This document shows, piece by piece, positions 1 through 5,865 of a stretch of 5,865 bases of DNA. A program made the translations under genes and the position numbers. The stretch covers positions 1-5,865 of the forward strand of contig JACRQB010000226.1 of the NCBI GenBank assembly GCA_016222925.1. The letters run 5' to 3'. The stretch comes from Nitrospirota bacterium (GTDB lineage Bacteria; Nitrospirota; Nitrospiria; Nitrospirales; Nitrospiraceae). The notes below the pieces were generated by a model. That model was not told the origin of the DNA and ran no database searches. It saw only the letters and a list, made by a program, of their open reading frames with translations. Within the stretch, counting starts at the first letter, position 1. The number at the start of each line of letters is the position of its first letter.

Positions 1-57
1 CAGTCTGCTATGGTGCCGATCTGTCTTTCATTGTCACTGGATTTCACACATCGCTGA

Positions 58-1185
58 ATGGTCTGGGACCCAAAAGATCCGTGGGGCAAAAAGCCCGACC
101 CGCTTGAGGACGCGCTAAAGCAAGCGCAGTCTCAACTCAAAGGCCTCTTCCCCCCTGGCGGCCTCAAAAGCCTGCTGCCTTCCGGTGGAGCCTGGAACCT
201 CATCATCGCCGCTCTGCTGATCTTTTTCGTCTGGCAAAGCGTGTTTATTGTCGCACCGGATGAAGAGGGTGTCGTGAAACGATTCGGCGTTCCGGTTCGG
301 GCCGTAGAGCCAGGTCCGCACTTCAAGATTCCTCTGATTGAATCCGTCCTCCAGCCAAAAGTCGCCAAACTCTTTCGCGTAGAGGTCGGGTTCCGCACCA
401 ATCAACAAGGCCGCCAGCAGATGGTGCCGCAGGAAGCCTTGATGCTGACCGGCGATATGAACATCCTCGCTATCGAATTCATCGTCCAATATAAGATTAA
501 AGAAGCCCGCGATTTCTTGTTCAACGTGGCGGACATCCATGAAACCATTGGTAAAGCGGCCGAAGCCTCCATGCGTGAAGTCGTCGGGAAGAGTAAGATC
601 GACGAAGCTCTGACCACCGGGAAAGCCGTGATTCAGCAGGACACCTTGACATTGCTGCAGACGATTCTCGATCAGTACCATGCTGGCGTGCAGATTGCCG
701 CCGTGCAACTCCAAGACGTCGATCCTCCGGAAGCAGTCGCTGCCGCGTTCAAAGATGTCACGAATGCCAAGGAAGATAGAGAAAAGCTCATCAACCAAGC
801 CCAGGGCTACCGGAACGACATCATTCCGAGGGCCAAGGGTGAAGCAGCTGAGCTGGTCAACCGGGCGAGGGGGTTTGCGCAAGCCCGGCTCAATCGTGCC
901 CAGGGAGAAGCGAATCGCTTCTTGGCCACCTTGAAGGAGTATAACCAAGCGAAGGACGTCATCAGCAAGCGGATTTATATCGAAACCATGGAAGAAATCC
1001 TGCCGCATACGGAGAAGATCATCATCGACGGGAAAGGCGGAGAGCGCCTATTACCGTATCTTCCGCTAGACCGCCTCTCCAAATCCGGACCCTCAACCCA
1101 CACCAAACCGGCCACACAACTTGAGGGCGAAGAACCCAGGCCAGACCTATCGTCAACCCTCAAGCCGAGGAACGCCAGACCATGA
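58..1185 (+). CDS. hflK: HflK, SPFH/band-7 membrane protein of the HflKC complex
   Basis: This is a bitopic inner-membrane protein of the SPFH (stomatin/prohibitin/flotillin/HflKC) family. In E. coli HflK pairs with HflC to form a periplasmic cage around the FtsH protease and modulates its degradation of membrane proteins. The 375-residue product has a short Pro/Gly-rich cytoplasmic N-terminus with the DPWG motif typical of HflK (residues 7-10), one transmembrane segment at about 46-65, and an SPFH domain from about 66 onward. That domain includes VVKRFG at 72-77, MLTGDMN at 129-135 and the family-typical DVDPPEAVAAAF at 220-231. An Ala/Glu/Arg-rich helical, probably coiled-coil stretch covers about 235-300, and a Pro/Thr-rich, probably disordered tail covers 335-375. 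It is somewhat shorter than the E. coli protein (419). The ATG directly follows an in-frame TGA (55-57), so no longer start is possible in this frame, yet no good Shine-Dalgarno sequence precedes it. The stop overlaps the hflC start. Family assignment is firm; the FtsH partnership here is inferred. Confidence 0.96.
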   Translation: MVWDPKDPWGKKPDPLEDALKQAQSQLKGLFPPGGLKSLLPSGGAWNLIIAALLIFFVWQSVFIVAPDEEGVVKRFGVPVRAVEPGPHFKIPLIESVLQPKVAKLFRVEVGFRTNQQGRQQMVPQEALMLTGDMNILAIEFIVQYKIKEARDFLFNVADIHETIGKAAEASMREVVGKSKIDEALTTGKAVIQQDTLTLLQTILDQYHAGVQIAAVQLQDVDPPEAVAAAFKDVTNAKEDREKLINQAQGYRNDIIPRAKGEAAELVNRARGFAQARLNRAQGEANRFLATLKEYNQAKDVISKRIYIETMEEILPHTEKIIIDGKGGERLLPYLPLDRLSKSGPSTHTKPATQLEGEEPRPDLSSTLKPRNARP

Positions 1186-2042
1186 CCAAGCAAGGACTGG
1201 TGATTGCACTCCTCGCCCTGATGATCGCGTTGTTTGTGCTCGGGGCTTCTCCTCTCTTTGTCGTGGACGTGATCCAGACGGCAATTGTCGTGCAACTCGG
1301 GAAACCCGTTCGCAACATCACCGAACCAGGACTGTACGTGAAAGTGCCGTTCGTCCAGGAGGTCACCTACTTCGAGAAACGCTTACTGGATTACGATTCA
1401 AATGCGCAGGATGTCATTACCTCGGACAAGAAGACCCTGTTGCTCGACAACTTTGCGAAATGGCGCATTATAGATCCCTTGAAGGTCTATCAGAACTTCC
1501 AGAGCCAACGAGGTGCACTCCAACGGTTACACGATATTATCTATTCCGAACTTCGCGTGGAGTTAGGTCGGCATGAGTTGCTCGAAATCGTGTCCAGCAC
1601 CAGGGCCGACATCATGAAGGTGGTGACCGAACGAGCGAACGAGAAGGCCTCGGTGTACGGCATCGAGATCCAGGATGTCCGAATCAAGCGAGCTGATTTG
1701 CCTGAGCAAAATGAGAAGGCGGTCTTTGCTCGAATGCAGGCAGAGCGGGAACGGCAGGCGAAGCAATATCGCGCTGAGGGAGCTGAAGAAGCGCAAAAAA
1801 TAAGATCAGAAGCCGAAAAAGACCGGGAAATTCTCCTGGCTCAAGCCTATAAAGAGTCGGAAGAACTTCGAGGCGGCGGTGATGCCAAGGCGTTTCGAAT
1901 CTATGCTGACGCTTACCGACAGGACCTGAAGTTTTTCGAGTTCACCCGTTCCATGGAAGCCTATAAGAGCGCCTTCAAGGACGGTACAACCCTGGTGATG
2001 AGCCCCGATTCAGAATTCTTCAGATACTTGAAGCAGCGCTGA
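1182..2042 (+). CDS. hflC: HflC, SPFH/band-7 partner of HflK
   Basis: HflC is the second subunit of the HflKC membrane complex, which in E. coli assembles as alternating HflK/HflC subunits around FtsH hexamers. The 286-residue protein starts with an N-terminal membrane anchor (about residues 5-23). The SPFH domain follows, with VVQLGKPV at 36-43, PGLYVKVPF at 49-57, LLLDNFAKWRI at 86-96 and DVRIKRADLP at 165-174. A charged coiled coil rich in Glu/Arg/Ala/Gln runs about 180-230, then GGGDAKAFRIYADAY (231-245), and the protein ends in the strongly conserved MSPDSEFFRYLK (273-284). The last motif is almost identical to the E. coli HflC C-terminus and separates HflC from HflK. It is shorter than E. 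coli HflC (334). Its ATG lies inside the hflK stop (ATGA, 1182-1185), with a GAGG at 1167-1170 about 11 bases upstream, so translational coupling with hflK is likely. Its stop lies 4 bases from the end of convergent fhs. Confidence 0.96.
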   Translation: MTKQGLVIALLALMIALFVLGASPLFVVDVIQTAIVVQLGKPVRNITEPGLYVKVPFVQEVTYFEKRLLDYDSNAQDVITSDKKTLLLDNFAKWRIIDPLKVYQNFQSQRGALQRLHDIIYSELRVELGRHELLEIVSSTRADIMKVVTERANEKASVYGIEIQDVRIKRADLPEQNEKAVFARMQAERERQAKQYRAEGAEEAQKIRSEAEKDREILLAQAYKESEELRGGGDAKAFRIYADAYRQDLKFFEFTRSMEAYKSAFKDGTTLVMSPDSEFFRYLKQR

Positions 2043-2046
2043 GTTC

Positions 2047-3729
2047 TTACGAAAACCCCACTATTTTCCCGCTGGTAGGATCAAGCCTAACCCGCTCACC
2101 GATCGGTGTCTTGGGCAACCCCGGCATCAACTGAATCCCTGAACAGACCGCCGTCACAAACCCGGCACCAGCTAGGATCCGCAATTCTTTGATCGGAACC
2201 GTAAATCCAGTCGGCCTCCCCTTCACCGTGGGATCGTGTGAAAGCGACAGCGGCGTTTTCGCCATGCAAACGGGTAAGCCCCCGTACCCCAAGGCCTCGG
2301 CCGTATCTATTTGACGTTCCGCCTCCGGTTCGAACGAGACCCCAGCAGCTCCATACATATGCGTGGCAATGGTTTCTATCTTTTTTCTGATCGGCCATGA
2401 CACATCATAAAGATACCTGAATTGGGCAGGTCTTTCAGATGCCTTCAGGACAGCAGCTGCGAGCTGTTCGGCCCCCTTCCCACCGTCGGCCCAGTGCGTA
2501 GAGACGGCCGCATCGACCGCGCCCATCCTCAGTGACTGTTCTCGAACCCAGTCCAACTCATCCTGAGGATCATCCTTGAAAGCATTGACGGCAACCACGA
2601 CCGGAACCCCATGCGCCAGGACATTGGCGACATGCTGTTCCAAATTTGCGATCCCCTTCGATAAGGCCTGCTGGTTCGGGCCCGTGAGACTCGAAGGCAG
2701 CGCAACGCCAGCCTTGGCGACGCCACCCCCGCCATGAAGTTTCAGCGCCCGTAAGGTCGCCACAACAACCGCCACGGTCGGAGTGAACCCTGAGGCACGG
2801 CACTTGATATTGAAAAACTTCTCCGCTCCAAGATCGCTGCCGAAGCCCGCCTCGGTCACGACAAAGTCAGCGCATCGAAGTGCGATGGCATCGGAAATGA
2901 CCGAGCAGTTCCCATGGGCGATGTTGCCGAACGGTCCCGTGTGCACAAATGCGGGGGTCCCTTCTAGCGTTTGAACCAGATTCGGCTTGAGGGCGTCCTT
3001 TAGGAGCACCGCCATCGACCCTACGCATCCAAGTGCCTCAGCCCTGACCGGTGTTCCTGACGTTGTGAACCCGACCACTATTCGGCCAAGCCGCTCATGG
3101 AGATCTTTGTAATCCTTCGCCAGCGCCAATACCGCCATAACCTCTGAAGCCTCGGTGATGACGAATTGGCCTCGACGTCTGCCGGTTTCTTCCCCTAATA
3201 ATACGTCTCGGAGAGCACGATCATTGACGCCCAGCGTCCGAGGCCATGGAGTTCTGGTTGGATCGATCGAGAGAGGGTTTCCATGAAACAGATGATTGTC
3301 GAGGAATGCTGAAAGCAGATTGTGGCTGGCGGCCACCGCATGGGCATCTCCCGTCAGGTGAAGGTTGATATCCTCCATGGGCACAACCTGGGCATGCCCC
3401 CCACCCGTACCCCCGCCCTTCACTCCAAACACTGGACCGAGCGAGGGTTGCCTGAGAGTAAGCGCGGTCCGACGCCCGAGCCGAGTGAGCGCCATGGCAA
3501 GACCGATCGATGTCGTCGTCTTTCCCTCTCCTAAGGGGGTTGGGTTTATCGCTGTGACAAGTACATACCGTCCTCGCGGTGCAGCATCGAGGCGATCCAA
3601 GATTTGAGGCGATATTTTGGCCTTATCCTGCCCATAGAGAGTCAGCTCTTCGGCGCGGATCCCAAGCTGGGAACCAATTTCTAGGATAGGGCGAGGGGTA
3701 ACAGATTGAGCAATGTCGAGATCGGTCAA
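2047..3729 (-). CDS. fhs: Formate--tetrahydrofolate ligase (FTHFS)
   Basis: This cytosolic enzyme makes 10-formyl-THF from formate, ATP and tetrahydrofolate (EC 6.3.4.3), feeding formate into purine, methionyl-tRNA and methylene-THF synthesis. The 560-residue length matches the Moorella enzyme closely. Visible motifs are ELYG-type LYGQDKAKIS (31-40), the P-loop TPLGEGKTTT (64-73), RQPSLGPVFGVKGG (93-106), VVPMEDINLHLTGD (115-128), GPFGNIAHG (265-273), VVTEAGFG (290-297), GAEKFFNIKCR (301-311), VATLRALK (323-330), the folate-stacking Trp413 in THWADGGKG, and MPGLPKTP (535-542). It departs from classical signatures: GGGTGGGH instead of GGAAGGGY at 105-112, Gln94 where REPSLGP has Glu, NC instead of CN after IAHG, and extra glycines after LHGG (332-336). 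The start is TTG at 3729-3727: an in-frame TAA lies 9 codons upstream, no ATG or GTG lies between, and the N-terminus aligns with relatives from about residue 2. A weak GAGAG lies 4 bases upstream. No folD or other C1 gene is adjacent. Confidence 0.96.
   Translation of the reverse strand: MTDLDIAQSVTPRPILEIGSQLGIRAEELTLYGQDKAKISPQILDRLDAAPRGRYVLVTAINPTPLGEGKTTTSIGLAMALTRLGRRTALTLRQPSLGPVFGVKGGGTGGGHAQVVPMEDINLHLTGDAHAVAASHNLLSAFLDNHLFHGNPLSIDPTRTPWPRTLGVNDRALRDVLLGEETGRRRGQFVITEASEVMAVLALAKDYKDLHERLGRIVVGFTTSGTPVRAEALGCVGSMAVLLKDALKPNLVQTLEGTPAFVHTGPFGNIAHGNCSVISDAIALRCADFVVTEAGFGSDLGAEKFFNIKCRASGFTPTVAVVVATLRALKLHGGGGVAKAGVALPSSLTGPNQQALSKGIANLEQHVANVLAHGVPVVVAVNAFKDDPQDELDWVREQSLRMGAVDAAVSTHWADGGKGAEQLAAAVLKASERPAQFRYLYDVSWPIRKKIETIATHMYGAAGVSFEPEAERQIDTAEALGYGGLPVCMAKTPLSLSHDPTVKGRPTGFTVPIKELRILAGAGFVTAVCSGIQLMPGLPKTPIGERVRLDPTSGKIVGFS
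2074..2108. other. Hairpin plus 12-bp palindrome inside the 3' end of fhs
   Basis: GGTAGG (2074-2079) can pair with CCTAACC (2086-2092) around a 6-base loop with one bulged base. Five bases on, CACCGATCGGTG (2097-2108) is a perfect 12-bp palindrome. Both lie in fhs coding sequence and 32-66 bases past the hflC stop, so they would be transcribed from either side of this convergent junction. Neither is followed by a U-run. Any role in ending hflKC transcription is speculative. Confidence 0.3.
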
Positions 3730-3752
3730 GAGGCTCTCGTCTCGGTATCTAG

Positions 3753-3758
3753 ATTATA
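3753..3758 (-). promoter_or_regulatory. Candidate -10 element upstream of fhs
   Basis: Read on the minus strand, a perfect TATAAT lies 23 bases before the TTG start codon of fhs. It would give a short 5' leader of roughly 17 bases. No hexamer resembling TTGACA is found 16-19 bases upstream (the nearest, TTGATT, is 26 bases away), and there is no extended -10 TG. The match may therefore be a weak or activator-dependent promoter, or chance. It sits in the 146-base gap (3730-3875) after the M23 peptidase gene. Confidence 0.35.
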
Positions 3759-3793
3759 CGGGACCGCACTATAGCATAGGTTCTAATCAAGGG

Positions 3794-3876
3794 GCGGATC
3801 GGGCGGCTGACTCCTGGACTTTCGAGAAGCAGCGGAAACAGGTTGGACTGAGTTCGCTTATATCGAAACGATCCGC
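3794..3876. repeat. 8-bp perfect inverted repeat in the M23 peptidase-fhs gap
   Basis: GCGGATCG at 3794-3801 is exactly complementary to CGATCCGC at 3869-3876, with 67 bases between the arms. The right arm touches the last base of the peptidase stop codon, so in the minus-strand transcript a long-range hairpin could form right after that gene. There is no U-tract after the second arm on the minus strand, so it is not a standard intrinsic terminator. A tiny ATCG-TTT-CGAT hairpin overlaps the right arm. It could be coincidental. Confidence 0.3.
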
Positions 3877-4895
3877 TATTCAAGAATGTACTTGGTTGGG
3901 TCAAGCGCTTGGCCGTTCAATTTCACCATGTAATGCAGGTGAGGACCGGTGGAAAGGCCCGAGCTCCCGACGAGCGCAATGACATCACCACGCTCGACCC
4001 GTTGGCCTTCCTTCGCCAAGGCCTTCGCCAGGTGTCCGTAGAGGGTTTCAACTCCGAATCCATGATCGACGCGGACCATGTTCCCGAGCTTAGGATCGTA
4101 TCCTACGGATGTAATCCGACCTTGGGCCGGAGCACGGACTGGGGTGTTTGGCGCAGCACCGATATCTAATCCATCATGCCAGGCGGGCTTCTCCGTGAAA
4201 GGAGAAATTCGCGGGCCAAACCCAGACGTGACCCACCCTTTGACTGGCCAAATTGAAGGCGTCGAGGCCCAGCGAGACGAGCGCTGCTCAGCTGCTTGTG
4301 ATAACTCGTCAAGAATACGTTCCTGCACCGTGGCCTGCTTTGAAAGCCATTCCAACCCCTCTTTCACTGATGTAATGGCCAGGAGGGCGTCTCGAGAAGG
4401 CTCTAGGCCAACAGCAGACGAGTGTTCTTGATTACCCTCAGATGTTGGCTTAGAGATACCTGAGGAAACACCCAATTCGGTTCTACCGGGTATCGAGCCT
4501 CCCTCTTCAGAAATCGGCACCTCTTCTCCACCCCTACCGTTTGCCATATCTCCTGTTTTGGGTACTTCTATGCCGAGCATGACCCGAAGCCTTTGATTCA
4601 CCTCATTCATTGCCCCAAGGCGCTTCTTCAAGTCATCAATAGCCGTGGAGAAGGCTGCGGTCTGCTCTCGTGCGCTCATGGCTTCCGCGCGAAAAGCCGC
4701 TAACTCCCATACCTCTCCCGTTCTGATGGCATAGTGAGAAACCACGAGAAGATCGGCAAGAACGACCAACCCCACACAGACCAACAATCGGCGGAGTAGT
4801 TTCTTCGAAAAGCTGAAGCGGATAGGCTTTGCCGTGGATCCCCTGAAAACTACAACGGTATAGGCATCGCCGTCTTGAATATTTGTCTGGTTCAT
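3876..4895 (-). CDS. Membrane-anchored M23 family (LytM-type) metallopeptidase
   Basis: This is a probable zinc endopeptidase acting on peptidoglycan cross-links at the cell envelope. The 339-residue protein has a short cytoplasmic N-terminus, a basic stretch (KKLLRR, 31-36), one transmembrane helix at about 37-55 and a short, probably coiled-coil segment at about 65-108. A Gly/Ser/Glu-rich low-complexity linker covers about 111-165, a second helical segment 167-205, and a C-terminal M23 domain 215-339. All LytM-type zinc and catalytic positions are present: His240 and Asp244 in WHDGLDIG (HxxxD), His288 in YGHLA, and His319/His321 in GPHLHY (HxH). It therefore looks active rather than a degenerate EnvC/NlpD-like activator. 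The SGFGPRISPFT motif (224-233) is typical of the domain. The ATG at 4895-4893 has GGGAG 9 bases upstream. It lies 128 bases downstream of cutA and 146 upstream of fhs. Substrate and partners cannot be told from sequence, so no gene symbol is given. Confidence 0.93.
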   Translation of the reverse strand: MNQTNIQDGDAYTVVVFRGSTAKPIRFSFSKKLLRRLLVCVGLVVLADLLVVSHYAIRTGEVWELAAFRAEAMSAREQTAAFSTAIDDLKKRLGAMNEVNQRLRVMLGIEVPKTGDMANGRGGEEVPISEEGGSIPGRTELGVSSGISKPTSEGNQEHSSAVGLEPSRDALLAITSVKEGLEWLSKQATVQERILDELSQAAEQRSSRWASTPSIWPVKGWVTSGFGPRISPFTEKPAWHDGLDIGAAPNTPVRAPAQGRITSVGYDPKLGNMVRVDHGFGVETLYGHLAKALAKEGQRVERGDVIALVGSSGLSTGPHLHYMVKLNGQALDPTKYILE

Positions 4896-4933
4896 AACCT
4901 TCGTCTCCCGTGCCTACTTGTACCTGGAAGGCA

Positions 4934-4981
4934 TGTCAAAACCTACCCTGTAAACTACCGATCCAGCCCCCCATTGGTCAA
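4934..4981 (-). promoter_or_regulatory. Candidate promoter region before the M23 peptidase gene
   Basis: On the minus strand TTGACC (4981-4976) is followed after 18 bases by TAGTTT (4957-4952), a poor but recognisable -35/-10 pair. A perfect TTGACA (4939-4934) lies closer to the gene but has only TAGGCA 17 bases downstream. Either could place a start site within the 128-base gap between cutA and the peptidase gene. The evidence is short motif matches only. Confidence 0.22.
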
Positions 4982-5023
4982 CCCAAAAATAGTGCTTCGA
5001 CGAGATCGTTTCAACCGCATTAT

Positions 5024-5353
5024 CTAGGAGGTTTCTCGGCGAACCCACTCTAGATATGGTGGAAACCCTTGGCAAACAGGAATCGCTATTATTTCCGGCA
5101 CCTTGTACGTATGGATCTTCCGTATTGTTTCTTCGAGAGAATTGAATTTATCAGAGGTTGTCTTGATCAGCAGTAGTGATTCCTGGTCGTTCATCAACTT
5201 TCCTTCCCACCAGTATGTTGAACGCACGGTGGGAATCGTAGAAGCGCAAGCAGCCAGGCGAGACTGTACCACCTGGTCGGCAATCTTCATCGCTTCATCT
5301 TGGCTTGCCGTTGTGACCATGACAACCACTACCTGGATCGATTCAGTCCCCAT
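5024..5353 (-). CDS. cutA: CutA1-type divalent-cation tolerance protein
   Basis: This is a small protein of the CutA1 family, which forms very stable ferredoxin-like trimers and was linked in E. coli to copper/divalent-cation tolerance; its biochemical role is still unsettled. The 109-residue length is normal for the family. Diagnostic segments are the first beta strand VVVVMVTT (8-15), RLAACASTIP (32-41) with the conserved Cys36, STYWWEGKL (45-53), ESLLLIKTT (58-66), HTYKVPEIIAIPV (81-93, usually HPY) and the C-terminal YLEWV (100-104). The ATG at 5353-5351 leaves the usual short lead-in before strand 1. Upstream, the frame is open to a TGA at 5404-5402 without another ATG, GTG or TTG. No Shine-Dalgarno sequence sits at a normal distance: the best, GGGAGG (minus strand of 5377-5382), is 23 bases away. 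An out-of-frame 23-codon ORF (5400-5329, minus) overlaps the start. Family assignment is strong; function is inferred. Confidence 0.94.
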   Translation of the reverse strand: MGTESIQVVVVMVTTASQDEAMKIADQVVQSRLAACASTIPTVRSTYWWEGKLMNDQESLLLIKTTSDKFNSLEETIRKIHTYKVPEIIAIPVCQGFPPYLEWVRRETS

Positions 5354-5645
5354 AGGATGGCCAGGATACTCAAGCGCCTCCCGACAAGCAACCTGATCAT
5401 TTCAACGGCGCGACCTGCTCCGGTTTCACATTGAGCAACATCTGTGCCTTTCCAGCAAGGATTCACAATATATACTACATTTAATTACAACGACTTACAG
5501 CTTCGTCACGGCTGAGGATATGGCTCTTGGATGAGGAACTGTATGGCAAACGTGGTAGTCAGGCATTTTTTGGGACACCGACGTTCAAAAACCGACTTTC
5601 CCCGAGTTCTCCACAGGCTATCTATAAGGTGATCAAAAACAGACC
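5354..5645. other. 292-base gap between cutA and the M20 peptidase gene
   Basis: I see no convincing protein gene or structured RNA here. The frames that stay open are short and lack recognisable protein features. A markedly AT-rich patch (about 5461-5490) contains TATATT on the minus strand (5472-5467). This is a possible -10 for cutA, giving a leader of about 107 bases, but with no decent -35 at the right distance. ACCGAC occurs twice (5577-5582 and 5591-5596) next to runs of A/T. No clear stem followed by a U-run was found after the M20 stop codon, so termination of that transcript is unexplained. Confidence 0.5.
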
Positions 5646-5865
5646 CTATACCTTCCCTACCTTTGCTAATTCTGAGAAGTAATGAGCGAACGTCTTCATC
5701 CCCCCTGAAGCCTGACCCCAATCGTAATATTCGTTGGGAGCATGATATCCATGCTCAGGCAGGCTCAAGCCTATGAAGAGGATTGGTACCTTCCAGGTTT
5801 TCTGCATGGTGACCACCGCACCGATTGATCCTCCTTCTCGCACAAATGCGGGATCTTTACCAAAC
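5646..5865 (-). CDS. M20/M25/M40 family peptidase (dipeptidase-like), C-terminal part
   Basis: Only the last ~73 codons are in the window; the frame stays open to the right edge (5865), so the gene begins beyond it. The visible end reads as the C-terminal part of the catalytic domain of a zinc-dependent M20 exopeptidase (ArgE/DapE/CPG2/dipeptidase group). It has FGKDPAFVREGGSIG, matching the family's FxREGGSIP region, then a hydrophobic strand (VPILFIGLSLP) and HGYHAPNE. The His of HAPNE corresponds to the conserved metal-ligand histidine (usually HSPNE or HAPNE). A terminal amphipathic helix ends in ELAKVGKV before a TAG stop. The usual Pro of GGSIP is Gly here. These enzymes are cytosolic peptidases or deacylases; this fragment cannot distinguish dipeptidase from other M20 activities. 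It runs in the same direction as cutA, 292 bases upstream of it. Confidence 0.88.
   Translation of the reverse strand, partial: FGKDPAFVREGGSIGAVVTMQKTWKVPILFIGLSLPEHGYHAPNEYYDWGQASGGMKTFAHYFSELAKVGKV

Noticed and set aside
115..1008. 297-codon open frame on the minus strand opposite hflK
   Set aside because: It lies fully antisense to a clear HflK gene, its product resembles no family I recognise, and such long shadows are expected from codon bias in GC-rich genes.
1121..1576. 151-codon plus-strand frame overlapping the hflK end and hflC
   Set aside because: It is out of frame with two well-supported SPFH proteins, and its product shows no domain or plausible composition.
3713..3982. 89-codon plus-strand frame across the fhs-peptidase gap
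   Set aside because: Both ends overlap well-supported minus-strand genes. There is no ribosome site or recognisable protein feature, and it is only partly intergenic.
5608..5619. DnaA-box-like TTCTCCACA in the cutA upstream gap
   Set aside because: It is a single site with a mismatch to TTATCCACA, without a cluster of boxes, dnaA/dnaN neighbours or a suitable unwinding region, so not evidence of an origin.
5506..5721. 71-codon minus-strand frame overlapping the M20 peptidase 3' end and the following gap
   Set aside because: Its first third is a shadow of the peptidase frame, the rest resembles no known protein, and there is no convincing start signal.
5024..5865. Reading cutA and the M20 peptidase as one operon
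   Set aside because: Same orientation, but a 292-base gap with an AT-rich possible promoter makes separate transcription more likely; the sequence alone does not show co-transcription.

Overview
This 5.9 kb stretch of bacterial chromosome carries housekeeping genes. Five complete genes and one cut off by the window edge are supported: hflK and hflC on the plus strand, then fhs, an M23 metallopeptidase gene, cutA and the 3' end of an M20 peptidase gene on the minus strand. Base composition is moderately GC-rich and coding density is high. HflK/HflC and a membrane-anchored M23 peptidase point to a Gram-negative-type envelope. The overall flavour (short HflK starting with a DPWG motif, an actinobacterial-like variant FTHFS) would fit Nitrospirota or a nearby deep-branching phylum. 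That placement is an impression from protein style, not a demonstrated assignment.

Layout: positions 58-2042 hold a two-gene hflKC operon with a 4-base ATGA overlap. The pair encodes the SPFH/band-7 membrane complex that, in well-studied relatives, cages the FtsH protease; ftsH itself is not in the window. hflC ends only 4 bases from the end of the convergent fhs gene (2047-3729, minus), which encodes formate--tetrahydrofolate ligase, the ATP-dependent entry of formate into the folate one-carbon pool. Upstream of fhs on the same strand, after a 146-base gap with a TATAAT-like element, is a bitopic M23 peptidase (3876-4895) with a complete zinc-site motif set. A further 128-base gap leads to cutA (5024-5353), a small trimeric ion-tolerance-type protein. 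A 292-base gap with no convincing gene separates cutA from the C-terminal ~73 codons of an M20 dipeptidase-like protein running off the right edge.

The minus-strand genes share orientation, but the gaps of 128-292 bases argue for separate transcription units more than for one tight operon. The genes do not form an obvious single pathway: membrane-protein quality control, C1 metabolism, cell-wall hydrolysis, metal tolerance and peptide turnover. I found no mobile element, CRISPR array, tRNA or rRNA, phage gene or defence system, and no convincing previously undescribed system. The items most worth a second look are the deviations of the FTHFS from the classical family signatures, its TTG start, and the Shine-Dalgarno-less start of cutA overlapped by a small out-of-frame ORF.
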